From Streptomyces carminius (GTDB lineage Bacteria; Actinomycetota; Actinomycetes; Streptomycetales; Streptomycetaceae): a stretch of 64,000 bases of DNA. The position numbers and the translations under genes are program-made. The notes under the pieces are model-generated. The model searched no databases. It was not told the origin of the DNA and was given only the letters and a program-made list of their open reading frames with translations. This document shows positions 25,242 to 33,957 of the stretch, one piece after another. Location of the stretch: the NCBI RefSeq assembly GCF_002794255.1, contig NZ_PGGW01000038.1:271713-335712 (forward strand), read 5' to 3'. The first letter of the stretch is position 1, and every line of letters begins with the position of its first letter.

Positions 25242-26252
25242 ATGGACGTCTTCACGGAATCCGGGCGGCACCGGGTGGCGGTCCTGGTCCGCCACGGTCT
25301 GCTGCCGATGGAACTGGGCCTGGTCCACCAGCTGTTCGGCGCGGCCGCCGGAGCCGACGGCACACCGTTGTACCAGGTCGTCACCTGCGCGCTCGGACCA
25401 GGAGAGGTCCGCACCACCGCGGACTTCTCCGTGTACGTCGCGTACGGTCCGGACGCCCTGGCGGAGGCCGACACGGTACTTGTCCCGGCCGCGCACGGAG
25501 CGGAGGGGGACGAGGACGGGCAGGTGGGGGAGGGGCGGCTGCCGGGCCCGCTCGCCGACGCCCTCGCGCGCGTCCGGCCGGGCACCCGGATCGCCTCGGT
25601 CTGCACCGGTGCCTTCGTGCTCGCGGCCGCCGGGCTGCTCGACGGCCGCCGGGCCACCACCCACTGGAAGTCGGCCGAACGCTTCCGGCGGGTGTATCCG
25701 GCGGTCCGGCTCGACCCGGACGTCCTCTACACCGACGAGGGCGAGGTGCTCACCTCCGCCGGGGAGGCGGCCGGGATCGACCTGTGCCTGCACATGATCC
25801 GCCGCGACCACGGCGCGGCCGTCGCCAACGCGGTGGCCCGCGCCACGGTCGTACCGCCGCACCGCGACGGGGGACAGGCCCAGTACATCCCGCGGCCCGT
25901 GCCCGAGCCGCGGCGGTCCTCCACCGGCGCCGCCCGCGCCTGGGCGCTGGAGAACCTCGACCGCCCCGTCACACTGGAGGAGCTGGCCGCCCGGGAGTCC
26001 ACGAGCGTGCGGAGCTTCACCCGCCGCTTCCGGGAGGAGACGGGCGTCACCGCCGGGCAGTGGCTCGCCCAGCAGCGCATCGTGCGCGCCCGCCAACTGC
26101 TGGAGGAGACCGACCTGTCCGTCGACCGGATCGCCGTCGAGGCGGGCTTCGGCACGGCGGTCTCGCTCCGCCGGCACATGCAGCAGGCGCTCGGTGTGAC
26201 ACCCACCGCCTACCGCGCCACCTTCCGCGGTCCGGCGGCGGGCCCGTCCTGA
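25242..26252 (+). CDS. GlxA-family regulator (DJ-1/PfpI and AraC HTH)
   Basis: 336 residues. The N-terminal ~200 residues are a DJ-1/PfpI-like sensor, with RIASVCTGAFVLAAAGLLDGRRATTHWKSAERF carrying the nucleophile-elbow cysteine. The C-terminal AraC domain has two helix-turn-helix units (VTLEELAARESTSVRSFTRRFREETG, VDRIAVEAGFGTAVSLRRHM). GAAAGGATC lies eight bases before the ATG. It likely regulates the divergent MFS gene. Confidence 0.9.
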   Translation: MDVFTESGRHRVAVLVRHGLLPMELGLVHQLFGAAAGADGTPLYQVVTCALGPGEVRTTADFSVYVAYGPDALAEADTVLVPAAHGAEGDEDGQVGEGRLPGPLADALARVRPGTRIASVCTGAFVLAAAGLLDGRRATTHWKSAERFRRVYPAVRLDPDVLYTDEGEVLTSAGEAAGIDLCLHMIRRDHGAAVANAVARATVVPPHRDGGQAQYIPRPVPEPRRSSTGAARAWALENLDRPVTLEELAARESTSVRSFTRRFREETGVTAGQWLAQQRIVRARQLLEETDLSVDRIAVEAGFGTAVSLRRHMQQALGVTPTAYRATFRGPAAGPS

Positions 26253-26385
26253 GGCGGGCGCCCCCGGCTCACCGGCCGCGAACAGGTGCAGGGGGGCGCG
26301 GGCATCGTCCGTGCCCGCTGCCGCGGTGCCGTGTCCGGACACCGGCAGGTCCGTAGGGGTGTGCCGCGCGCAGTGCGGTGAACGT

Positions 26386-26420
26386 GGTCGGCGGGAGGGC
26401 GGCCCGCCCTCCCGCCGACC
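26386..26420. terminator. 17-bp perfect inverted repeat
   Basis: Arms 26386-26402 and 26404-26420 around one base, effectively a 15-bp stem with 5-nt loop. Located 134 bp past the GlxA-type gene and ~280 bp before the next start. Confidence 0.55.
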
Positions 26421-26629
26421 CGGCGTCACCGTGCCCCGCGGCAGACCGCGGGCAGCGGGCGCCCCGGTGCCGGGGACGAGCCGGTGGGGCGCCGGGTGGG
26501 CCGGGGCGGTGCCGGGGCAGGCGGCCGGTATCCGTTCCGGAGGGGGAGCACCGCCGTCCCCTCCGCAGGCACCGGGCGGTGACCGGGGCCGTCCGGTACG
26601 CGCGGCGGGGACGGACGGTACCGGGCGGC

Positions 26630-26643
26630 GGGACCTTCGGCTC
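26630..26643 (+). promoter_or_regulatory. Weak DosR/DevR-like box
   Basis: GGGACCTTCGGCTC matches 10 of 14 positions of the mycobacterial dormancy motif GGGACTWWAGTCCC as I recall it. It lies 59 bp before the hibernation-factor ATG, a sensible operator position. Ribosome-associated factors of this type belong to dormancy regulons in other actinobacteria. Confidence 0.3.
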
Positions 26644-26701
26644 TCCTGCGATCGATCACCCGGCGGCGAAGCTGGTGGTGCCACAACGGCAGGAGGAGAC
26701 C

Positions 26702-27463
26702 ATGAACCGATCGCAGACGCGTCCCGTCCCCCCGGTCCGGGTGGAGACCCGCGGTGACATGCCCGGCGGCACGGAGGAGTACGCCCGCACCAAGGTGCTG
26801 GCGGCCCTGGGCAAGCTCAGGGAGCCGGTTCTGGACACCCGGGTGAAGCTGAGCCTGGCCTCGGGCACCTCCGTCCGGCAGCCGGCGGTCGCCCAGGTGA
26901 ACGTGGACGTCAACGGGCACCTGGTGCGGGCCCAGGTCGCCGCGGACACGATGCCCGAGGCGATCGACCTGCTGCGGGACCGGCTGGCCGGCCGGCTGGC
27001 CCGGGTGTGCGACCACGGCCGGCCGCACCGCGGCCGGGTGCCGTACGATCTGCCGCGTCCGGTGACCGGCCGCCGGATCGTGCGTCACCGGTCCTTCGGC
27101 CTTCCCGGCCGGACACCGGCGGAGGCCGTGGAGGAACTGGAGGCCCTGGAGTACGACTTCCACCTGTTCACCGACGCCGTCTCGGGCGTCGACAGCGTGG
27201 TCTACCGGACCGGCGCCGGCGGCTACCGGCTGGCGCGGGCCCACGGGGGACTGCCGGTGCCGCTGCCGGCCGACCACCCGTCGGGCGTGGCGCTGGAGGT
27301 CAGCGGGATCCCGGCACCCCGTATGGGAGTGGAGGAGGCGGCCTGGCGACTGGAGGCGACCGGACTGCCGTTCGTGTTCTTCGTCGACATCGCCACCGGG
27401 CGCGGCAATCTGCTCCACCACCGCCACGACGGCGACTACGGGCTGATCACCCCGGCGGCCTGA
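26702..27463 (+). CDS. HPF/RaiA-family ribosome hibernation-like protein
   Basis: 253 residues; GGAGGAGACC precedes the ATG. The N-terminal ~110 residues resemble an S30AE fold that binds the 30S decoding region (VRVETRGDMPGGTEEYARTKVLAALGKL, RQPAVAQVNVDVNGHLVRAQVAADTMPEAIDLLRDRL). Two C-terminal dimerisation-like modules follow: IVRHRSFGLPGRTPAEAVEELEALEYDFHLFTDAVSGVDSVVYRTGAGGYRLAR, then a second, more degenerate RMGVEEAAWRLEATGLPFVFFVDIATGRGNLLHHRHDGDYGLI. The double C-terminal module distinguishes it from the housekeeping long HPF. Probably preserves ribosomes in resting cells. Confidence 0.82.
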   Translation: MNRSQTRPVPPVRVETRGDMPGGTEEYARTKVLAALGKLREPVLDTRVKLSLASGTSVRQPAVAQVNVDVNGHLVRAQVAADTMPEAIDLLRDRLAGRLARVCDHGRPHRGRVPYDLPRPVTGRRIVRHRSFGLPGRTPAEAVEELEALEYDFHLFTDAVSGVDSVVYRTGAGGYRLARAHGGLPVPLPADHPSGVALEVSGIPAPRMGVEEAAWRLEATGLPFVFFVDIATGRGNLLHHRHDGDYGLITPAA

Positions 27464-27471
27464 GGACGGAG

Positions 27472-27513
27472 CCGCCCGCCCGGCCGGACCCGAGGGTCCG
27501 GCCGGGCGGGCGG
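27472..27513. terminator. 20-bp perfect bidirectional hairpin
   Basis: Arms 27472-27491 and 27494-27513 are perfectly complementary. It lies 9 bp past the plus-strand hibernation-factor gene and ~67 bp past the end of the convergent DUF4360 gene, so it can serve both. Confidence 0.75.
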
Positions 27514-27580
27514 CGGTGGTGCGCCCGCGGCTGTCCGCCCGGCGCTCCGTTGCCCGCGCGAGTGCGTCATCCGGCGGGGG

Positions 27581-28213
27581 TCAGCACTGCTTCCAGACGA
27601 TGTCGAAGGAACTGCCCGCGGTGCTCGTCGAGCGCATCGCCATGAAGCTGACCGCGTCCCTCGACGAGGACCCGCTGTACACCCGCAGTTCGGTGTTGAT
27701 GTTGAGGTTCCGCCGCTGGCCGCACGGCGCCCAGACGAGCTCGTCGCTCCCCAGCGAGTCCGTGCTGCTCCAGGAGCTGCGGTACGGACCGTCGAACTCC
27801 TGGGAGGTGGTCACGGTCCCGGCGCTGCCCTGGATGTAGTAGGTCGTCTGCTGGAGGGCGCTGGCCCCCGACTGCAGATAGGCGTAACCGCGGTTCTGCA
27901 CGCCGGAGATGGCGTAGGTGTAGCCCGCGGGGACCGCGATCTCCAGGCTGATCTGGCAGTTCTTGCGGAACTCGGTGGGCGTGGCGACCGGGCCCACCTG
28001 GACGAGGTAGTCGTCGTAGGTCACGGTGAAGGAGTCCCGGCCCGAGACCGTGACTCCGGCCGTCCCGGCCGGGCATCCCGAGCCGTTGACGGTCGCGACC
28101 TCGATCGCCGCGCCCGCGGGCGGCGCCGTGGTCTCGGCGGGGGCGGCCTGGGGGGACAGCAGCGAGGCGGATAACGCCGCGACGGTTCCGCCGGCGGCAA
28201 GAACACCGAGCAT
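27581..28213 (-). CDS. Secreted DUF4360 protein with a TTA codon
   Basis: 210 residues. Signal peptide MLGVLAAGGTVAALSASLLSPQAAPAE, then a beta-rich extracellular domain with paired cysteines (NGSGCPAGTAGV, FRKNCQISLEI, WAPCGQRRN, VWKQC) and the family pattern FTVTYDDYLVQVGP and GYTYAISGVQNRGYAYL. Function of DUF4360 is unknown. TTGGAG lies six bases before the ATG. The Leu codon in VAALSAS is TTA (complement of 28172-28174), so expression should need the bldA tRNA. Confidence 0.85.
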   Translation of the reverse strand: MLGVLAAGGTVAALSASLLSPQAAPAETTAPPAGAAIEVATVNGSGCPAGTAGVTVSGRDSFTVTYDDYLVQVGPVATPTEFRKNCQISLEIAVPAGYTYAISGVQNRGYAYLQSGASALQQTTYYIQGSAGTVTTSQEFDGPYRSSWSSTDSLGSDELVWAPCGQRRNLNINTELRVYSGSSSRDAVSFMAMRSTSTAGSSFDIVWKQC

Positions 28214-28488
28214 GGGGTCTCCAATCGGTCGTACGGGTGTGGCGGAGGACCCCGCGCCGTACCGGGGACGCGCTCGGACACGGTGTGCCGGCTCTTCCCG
28301 ACTCCGCTGGACCACGGCCTTCCCGGAGCCCGGCCGTACGCCGGCTCGCTCGCGGAGAGCACATCCGGAACCGCGTCGCCTCGGGGGAAGGACGCCGTTC
28401 CGCGAAGGTGCGGCTGGCGGGGTGGTGATGCGACTCTGCGTGAAGGCTTTTGCGCTCTGAGGTGCGGGCGGCCTTCGGACCCTTGCTG

Positions 28489-28502
28489 TGGGAGCGCTCC
28501 CA
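28489..28502. promoter_or_regulatory. CebR binding site, perfect 14-bp palindrome
   Basis: TGGGAGCGCTCCCA is identical to the published recognition palindrome of CebR, the LacI-family cellobiose-responsive repressor of cellulose-use genes in Streptomyces. It lies 276 bp upstream of DUF4360 (minus strand) and ~455 bp upstream of the GNAT gene (plus). No cebR, cebEFG or bglC gene is in the window. Confidence 0.85.
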
Positions 28503-28890
28503 GTGTAGGGACGGGTGCCCCGCCCCGACAGGCGTAAACCGGCCTCCCCGGCCCGGGCGGTGACCAGGAGAGAAGGTGCGCGGGGAAGGAGTGGAACGCA
28601 GGCGGCGGGTGCTCCATCACCTGTGTCGCGGAGGCGGGCTTCCGGGTGCGGCCGACGTCCCGTGTGTCGGGCACATGCGCGGTGGCTTGAAATGGACGGC
28701 GGCCCTCCGCGGCCTCTCCATGGCCGGGTAAGGGGTGTCCGGCCGGACGGTCGCCGGAGGGGTGGCCGGGCCGCCCCGGAAGGAACGATTCCGGCCGCCT
28801 ACCGCCTACCGCCCGCCGGGGGAGAGCCTGCCGGGAGGCCGGTCTCCAGCGCCGCGACGACGGCGTCGGCACGGTGGTCGCCGCCCGTCC

Positions 28891-28925
28891 GGTCCGCCGT
28901 ACCGCCTTCGGCGGTACGGCGGACC
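28891..28925. terminator. 16-bp hairpin with UUCG-closed loop before GNAT gene
   Basis: Arms 28891-28906 and 28910-28925 are perfectly complementary around TTC, giving a very stable c(UUCG)g-type turn. It ends ~31 bp before the GNAT ATG, so it could stop upstream transcription or act in the GNAT leader. Confidence 0.5.
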
Positions 28926-28956
28926 CCGGGGCCCGGGCCCATGCCACGATGGCGGC

Positions 28957-29442
28957 ATGACCGACATCCTCACCGGCATCGACATCCGGCCCGCGCGGGC
29001 CGGTGAACTGGCCGCCGTCGCCGAGTTGCGCCGGCGGTGGGCGATGGAGAACGGCAGGGAGCCCGCCGGTACCCGCGAGGAGTTCGTGCGTCACTTCACC
29101 GACTGGGCACGGCGCAACGCCGCCTCCCACCGCTGCCTGGTCGCGGTCCGCGGCGAGGCGGTGCTCGGCATGGCCTGGCTGGCGCTCGTCCCCCGGGTGC
29201 CCACCCCGCACGCGCCGGAGCGGTTCTCGGGCGACGTGCAGAGCGTGTACGTGGTGCCCGGGGAACGGGACGCCGGGCTGGGCGGCCTGCTCGTCGACGC
29301 CGTCGTGGACCTCGCCCGCGGGCTCGGGGCCGAACGCGTCACGGTCCACTCCAGCGTCCGGGCCGTCCCGGTCTACACCCGCCACGGCTTCACCGGCTCC
29401 CCCCGCCTGCTGCAGACCGAGGCCACGCGGACGCGCCGCTGA
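28957..29442 (+). CDS. GNAT-family N-acetyltransferase
   Basis: 161 residues. Domain pattern: IRPARAGELAAVAELRRRW, VAVRGEAVLGMAWLALVPRVP, VQSVYVVPGERDAGLGGLLVDAVVDLARGLGAERVTVHSSVRAVPVYTRHGF. The pantetheine loop is GERDAGLGG. There is no Shine-Dalgarno; CACGAT six bases before the ATG could be a -10 of a leaderless message. The substrate is unknown. Confidence 0.82.
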   Translation: MTDILTGIDIRPARAGELAAVAELRRRWAMENGREPAGTREEFVRHFTDWARRNAASHRCLVAVRGEAVLGMAWLALVPRVPTPHAPERFSGDVQSVYVVPGERDAGLGGLLVDAVVDLARGLGAERVTVHSSVRAVPVYTRHGFTGSPRLLQTEATRTRR

Positions 29443-29529
29443 CCCCGCCGTCCCGGCCGGCTCCGTCACGGAGCCGGACCGGACGGCGGGACCGGACGGT
29501 CGCACCGTCCCGGCCGGGTGTCGGGCCGG

Positions 29530-29900
29530 CCGCGGCCCAGGCGGCCCTGCGCCACTGCTGGTTGACGCCGCCGGTGCAGTCGTACTGGACGACCTCGGCG
29601 CCCTCCTTCGGCGACTGGTCCCGCACGTCGGCGCACTTGCCGCTGTGCCGGGCGGCCAGCGTCTCGTAGGGACCCCCGGCCGCCCTGGACGGGCAGCACG
29701 AACGTGGTCTGGGAGCCGTAGGCGGTGGAGTCGCCGATGTCGCGCATGCCGCTCCAGCCGCCGGAGAGGGAGGTGGCGTACTTCTGCTGGTTGGGGCGCC
29801 AGCCGGTCGCGCCGGAGGTGAGCATGAAGTACACGCCGTCGCACTTGAACAGTGCCGGGGCCTCCCGGTGGCCGCCGGGCCAGGGGTTCTCCTTCCGGCT
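29530..29900 (-). pseudogene. Decayed GH43-like glycosidase with ricin-type lectin domain
   Basis: One frame keeps a piece of the catalytic domain (HREAPALFKCDGVYFMLTSG, NQQKYATSLSGGWSGMRDIGDSTAYGSQTTFVLPVQGG). Another frame picks up a CBM13/ricin repeat (GPYETLAARHSGKCADVRDQSPKEGAEVVQYDCTGGVNQQWR). Intact relatives have well over 100 residues between these pieces and long flanks at both ends; here they are fused across a deletion plus frameshift and truncated on both sides. No longer functional. It shows that a polysaccharide-degrading gene was lost here. Confidence 0.8.
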
Positions 29901-30115
29901 TCGGACACCGCGGCTCCCGCCGTGCCGGGCGCGGCCGTGTGGGGGAGCCGGGCCGGAACGGGGCGGTGGGGTCGGGGCCTTTCGGACCGCCCGGGGAGCC
30001 GGGGCGTGCGCGCACCAGCGTAGCCGGGAGCGCCGCGCGCGGGACCTCTCCCGGCCCGCGCGAGGCCGCCGCCACCGGCCCGCGGTACGTCCGCCGGCCG
30101 GGGCGGCTCTCCCGT

Positions 30116-33076
30116 TCACCGGCCCGTCCCGTCCGCCGTCGGCGCCCCGCCCGCCTCCGTTCCCGCCGCCCCGGTACTCTCCGGTTCTTCCGGGCCGAGC
30201 CGGTGCAGGCGCTCCCGGACCTCCTCGGTGTCGGGGTGGTCGAACTCCACCAGGATGTCCAGGGCCCGCCGCCAGGCCGAACGGGCCGCCGGTCGGTCTC
30301 CCGCCGCGTGCCGGGTGTCCCCGATGTGGACGAGGGTGTCGGCCTGCAGATAGCGGTCGCCCAGGTCGAGGTAGAGGCGCAGTGCCCGGTCGAAGCAGCC
30401 GAGGGCCTCCTGGTACCTCCCCAGGTGGTGCAGTGCGTAGCCGAGGCTGTCCTGCGCGGCGGCCTCCCCGTTGCGGTCGCCCGTCTCCCGGTGCAGTGCG
30501 ACCGCACGCGCGCACTGCTCCAGCGCCTCCCGGTGCTCGCCGAGCAGGATGTGGGTCCAGCCGACCTCGTTGAGGACGCTGGCCCGGCCGCTGCGGTAAC
30601 CGGCCGCGCGGTACAGCCCGAGTGCCTGCCGGTAGTGCTCCAGCGCGTCCTGGTGGCGCTTGTCGCGGTTGGCCGCGAAGGCCAGCAGACGGTGTGTCCG
30701 GGCCTGTCCGAGGGGCTCGCCGAGCGCGCCGAACGCCTCCAGCGCTCCGTGCAGGTGCCGGGCGGCCTCCTCCTCCCGCTCCAGCCGCATGCAGGCGAAG
30801 CCCAGCGCGCGCTCGGCGTACGCCGCCCCGAGCCGGTCCCCGGCGCCGCGGGCGGCGTCCAGCGCGGCCTGCTGGACGGTGTGCTGGGCGTGCCAGTGAC
30901 CCAGCCGGTCCAGGAACAGGTCGAGGGTGAAGGCGAGCTGCCAGGACTGTGCGGGGAAACCGGTGGCGGCGGCCCGGGAGACGGCGGTGACCAGCACCTG
31001 CCGCTCGGCCTCCAGCCAGGCCATGGCCCGGCGCCGGTCGCCGAACACCTCGGGCACGGCCCCGGTCACCGCCCCGGGCAGCTCGATCGTGTCGCGCTGC
31101 GGATGGAACAGCGTCAGCACGCCGTACGCGGTGTGCAGACAGTGGTCGAACATCCGGCGCAGCGCCGCCCGCCGCTCGGCCTCGCCGTCGGTCTCGTCCA
31201 GTAGCTCGGCGGCGTAGACGCGCAGCAGGTCGTGGCAGGTGTAGCGGCCCGGTGCACGCTGGACCAGCAGATGGGCACCGGTCAGCGCCGCCAGCGGCAC
31301 CCGGACCCGGCGCGGTTCGAGTCCCGCCAGGGCGGCCGCCGCGGAGACGGAGATCTCCGGGCCGGGATGCAGCGCCAGCAGCCGGAAGAGCCGGGCCGCT
31401 TCGGGCGGCAGCGCGCGGTAGGACCAGGAGAAGACCGTCCGGGCGTCGGCGGCCGCCTCGCCGCCGGCGAACGCGTCCAGACCGCCGGGGCCCTCCCGCA
31501 GCTCCTCGGCGATGGCGCGCAGCCCGAAGTGCGGATGGGTGGCGGCCCGGGCGGCCACGACGGCCAGCGCCAGCGGCAGCCGCGCGCACCGCCGGACGAT
31601 CTCCCGCACCGCCTCCGGTTCGGCCGCCGTCCGCTCCCGCCCGATCCGGCGGGCCAGGAGCTGCTCGGCCTCCTCGTCGGAGAGCAGGTCCAGGGGCACC
31701 GGATGCGCGCCCTCGGCCGCGACCAGCCCCGCCAGCTGGTCCCGGCTGGTGACGATGACCAGGCAGCCGGCCGTACCCGGCAGCAGGGGCCGGACCTGCC
31801 GGGAGTCCCGGGCGTTGTCCAGGACGATCAGCACCCTGCGGTCGGCCAGCATGCTGCGGTAGAGCGCGGTCTGCGCGGCGGCGTCGGCGGGGAGGCGCTG
31901 CGGCGGGACCCCGAGGGCGACGAGGAACGCGCGGACGGCCTCGGCGGGATCCAGCGCGGCGCCGCCGGGATCGAAGCCCCGGAGGTTGATGTAGAGCTGC
32001 CCGTCGGGGAAGCGGTCCGCGATCCGGTGGGCGAAGTGCACGGCCAGTGTCGTCTTGCCGATTCCGGCCATCCCGCCGATGGCGCTGATGACCACGGTGG
32101 ACGGCTCCCGGCCCGCCGGGAGCAGCGCGTGGACCCGGGCCAGCTCGGCCTCCCGGCCCGCGAACGTGGTGAGCGCGGCGGGCAGCTGGCAGGGGCGCGC
32201 CGCGCCGGCCGTCCCGGCGCGGCCGTCCGGGGCCGGCCCGCGGCCGGCCGGCCGGGCCGTACCGCCGGTGTGCCCGGCCTCCGGACCGACGGCCGCGGAC
32301 CCGGCCGGGGCGGACCCGGCCGGTGCCCGGGAGGCGGCCAGCAGCCCGGCGTACGTACGGCGCAGCGCGGGACCCGGCTCGGCGCCGAGTTCGGCGGCCA
32401 GGGCGCGCCGGAGGTCCTGGTAGCTCTCCAGCGCCTCCGCCCGCCGTCCGCAGCGGTACAGGGCCAGGATCAGCAGTTCCCACAGCCCCTCCCGCAGCGG
32501 ATGGTCGGCGCACAGTGCCCGCAGCCGGGCCACCAGCTCGTGGTGGCGGCCCAGTTCCAGATCCACCCCGAGCGAGGTCTCCAGCACCGTCAGGCGCCGC
32601 TCGTCGAGCCGGGCGCGCTCGGTGTGGGCCAGCGGTCCGGGCACTCCCGCCAGCGGGGTGCCCGGCCAGGACTCCAGGGCCTCGCGCAGCAGCTCCCCGG
32701 CCCCGGCCGGATCGCCTTCGGAACGCAGTCGCCGGGCGTGTGCCACCCGCTGCTCGAACACCTCCAGGTCCACGGCGGAGGGCGGGACGTCCAGCACGTA
32801 ACCGGCGGGGGTGGAGACCAGCAGTGCCGGGGGCCGACCGGCGGGCCGGCGCGGCTCCAGTGCCGTGCGCAACCGGGACAGGTAGGCCCGCAGGGTCGCG
32901 GCCGCGCCCGGCGGCGGACGGTGGCCCCACAGCGCCTCCGCCAGTCTCCCGGCGGTGACCGGGCGTCCCCGCCGCAGCAGCAGCGCGGCCAGCACCGCCC
33001 GCTGCTGGGGCGGGCCGAGTCCGAGCTCCGTACCGCCGCGCCACGCCCGCACCGGCCCCAGAAGACGAAACGTCAC
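30116..33076 (-). CDS. AfsR-like SARP regulator with NB-ARC and TPR domains
   Basis: About 986 residues from the GTG giving VTFRLLGPVRAW; longer in-frame starts up to 33193 exist and the start is uncertain. N-terminal winged helix and BTAD (~1-250: LLLRRGRPVTAGRLAEALWG, AYLSRLRTALE, DVPPSAVDLEVFEQRV). NB-ARC ATPase (~300-600) with P-loop GMAGIGKTTLAVHFAH and Walker B-like RRVLIVLDNARD. C-terminal TPR array (~730-960: QDALEHYRQALGLYRAAGYRSG, LGRYQEALGCFDRALRLYLDLGDR). Such STAND-type activators control antibiotic genes, often under Ser/Thr kinases. Divergent from the AMIN-like secreted protein. Confidence 0.88.
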   Translation of the reverse strand: MTFRLLGPVRAWRGGTELGLGPPQQRAVLAALLLRRGRPVTAGRLAEALWGHRPPPGAAATLRAYLSRLRTALEPRRPAGRPPALLVSTPAGYVLDVPPSAVDLEVFEQRVAHARRLRSEGDPAGAGELLREALESWPGTPLAGVPGPLAHTERARLDERRLTVLETSLGVDLELGRHHELVARLRALCADHPLREGLWELLILALYRCGRRAEALESYQDLRRALAAELGAEPGPALRRTYAGLLAASRAPAGSAPAGSAAVGPEAGHTGGTARPAGRGPAPDGRAGTAGAARPCQLPAALTTFAGREAELARVHALLPAGREPSTVVISAIGGMAGIGKTTLAVHFAHRIADRFPDGQLYINLRGFDPGGAALDPAEAVRAFLVALGVPPQRLPADAAAQTALYRSMLADRRVLIVLDNARDSRQVRPLLPGTAGCLVIVTSRDQLAGLVAAEGAHPVPLDLLSDEEAEQLLARRIGRERTAAEPEAVREIVRRCARLPLALAVVAARAATHPHFGLRAIAEELREGPGGLDAFAGGEAAADARTVFSWSYRALPPEAARLFRLLALHPGPEISVSAAAALAGLEPRRVRVPLAALTGAHLLVQRAPGRYTCHDLLRVYAAELLDETDGEAERRAALRRMFDHCLHTAYGVLTLFHPQRDTIELPGAVTGAVPEVFGDRRRAMAWLEAERQVLVTAVSRAAATGFPAQSWQLAFTLDLFLDRLGHWHAQHTVQQAALDAARGAGDRLGAAYAERALGFACMRLEREEEAARHLHGALEAFGALGEPLGQARTHRLLAFAANRDKRHQDALEHYRQALGLYRAAGYRSGRASVLNEVGWTHILLGEHREALEQCARAVALHRETGDRNGEAAAQDSLGYALHHLGRYQEALGCFDRALRLYLDLGDRYLQADTLVHIGDTRHAAGDRPAARSAWRRALDILVEFDHPDTEEVRERLHRLGPEEPESTGAAGTEAGGAPTADGTGR

Positions 33077-33258
33077 TTCATCGGTGCTGTGTGCCTCCAC
33101 GCGCCGGACCCTAGCGGCTCCCGGCGCCCTCCGCCGGGGCTCCTTTTGCGCCATGTCGCCCCGAAGCTGTCCGATTACCGTTGTTCCGGGCAACCATGAC
33201 GCCCTGTCAGGTGTCCCACCGTATACAGCCGTACACGGACGATCACGGGGGGTAGGAC

Positions 33259-33828
33259 ATGCGACTGCTGAGAACGGCGGCCGCGGTGCTCGCGCTGGCG
33301 GGCACCGCGGTGACGGGGACGGCCGGGACGGCCTGGGCCGCGGACGGCCGGACGGGAGCGTCCGCCGCGGTCTGCTCGACCGGGTGGGGCAGCGGCCTGA
33401 AGTCGGCCGGCCACTCGCAGGCCGAGCCGCTGAAGAACATCAGGACCGGTGCGCACGAGTGCTACGACCGCATGGTCTTCGACGTCACCGGCACGACGGA
33501 GGAGCTCGGCTACCACGTCGGCTACGTCGACGTCTTCCACCAGGACGGCTCCGGCAAGCCGATCCCGGTCAAGGGCGGTGCCATCCTGCAGATCCATGTG
33601 ACCGCGCCCAGCTACGACCCGGAGACGGGCGAGGCCGTCTACGCCGCGAGGGCCGGACAGCCGCTCCCGGGGGTGGACCTCACCGGGTACCGGACCTTCC
33701 GGGACACCAGGTTCGGGGCCAGCTTCGAGGGGCAGACCCAGGTGGGTCTGGGCGTACGCGCCAGACTGCCGTTCCGGGTGTTCCAGACCGGTGACCGCCT
33801 GGTCGTGGACGTCGCACACACCTGGTGA
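33259..33828 (+). CDS. Secreted AMIN-like domain protein
   Basis: 189 residues. Signal peptide MRLLRTAAAVLALAGTAVTGTAGTAWAADG. The mature part has CSTGWGSGLKSAGHSQAEPLKNIRTGAHECYDRMVFDVTG, a cysteine pair, and a beta-sandwich ending FRVFQTGDRLVVDVAHTW, as in AMIN-like proteins that may bind peptidoglycan or polymers. GGGGTAGGAC precedes the ATG. Confidence 0.8.
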   Translation: MRLLRTAAAVLALAGTAVTGTAGTAWAADGRTGASAAVCSTGWGSGLKSAGHSQAEPLKNIRTGAHECYDRMVFDVTGTTEELGYHVGYVDVFHQDGSGKPIPVKGGAILQIHVTAPSYDPETGEAVYAARAGQPLPGVDLTGYRTFRDTRFGASFEGQTQVGLGVRARLPFRVFQTGDRLVVDVAHTW

Positions 33829-33874
33829 CGTCCCACGGCCCGCACGGGATCTCCGGCTGAGCACCCGCTCCGCC

Positions 33875-33930
33875 CGGCGGACGCGCCCCGCCCACCGCAC
33901 CGCCGTGCGGTGGGCGGGGCGCGTCCGCCG
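33875..33930. terminator. 26-bp perfect hairpin between convergent genes
   Basis: Arms 33875-33900 and 33905-33930 pair without mismatch around CGCC. It sits 47 bp past the AMIN-like gene and 28 bp past the DUF2000 gene on the other strand. Confidence 0.75.
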
Positions 33931-33957
33931 CTCCGCCCCGGTCAGGAACGTCCCCGG

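Larger units (their letters stand above)
26253..26701. other. Intergenic region with hairpin before the hibernation-factor gene
   Basis: No supported gene. It holds a strong hairpin (26386-26420) and, closer to the next gene, a candidate redox-stress operator (26630-26643). Confidence 0.55.
28214..28956. other. Long non-coding interval with CebR operator and hairpin
   Basis: About 740 bp with no supported gene. Contains a perfect CebR box at 28489-28502 and a UUCG-type hairpin at 28891-28925. The interval may be what is left after loss of a cellulose-related gene, since a decayed GH43 gene lies just beyond the GNAT gene. Confidence 0.5.

Noticed and set aside
23877..26684. 935-aa minus-strand frame spanning MFS and GlxA regions
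   Set aside because: Arg/Pro-rich out-of-frame reading of two real genes on opposite strands.
28021..30507. 828-aa minus-strand frame through 28-30.5 kb
   Set aside because: Mixes shadows of DUF4360, GNAT and AfsR genes; only the GH43/ricin fragments inside the region are meaningful, and they lie in other frames.
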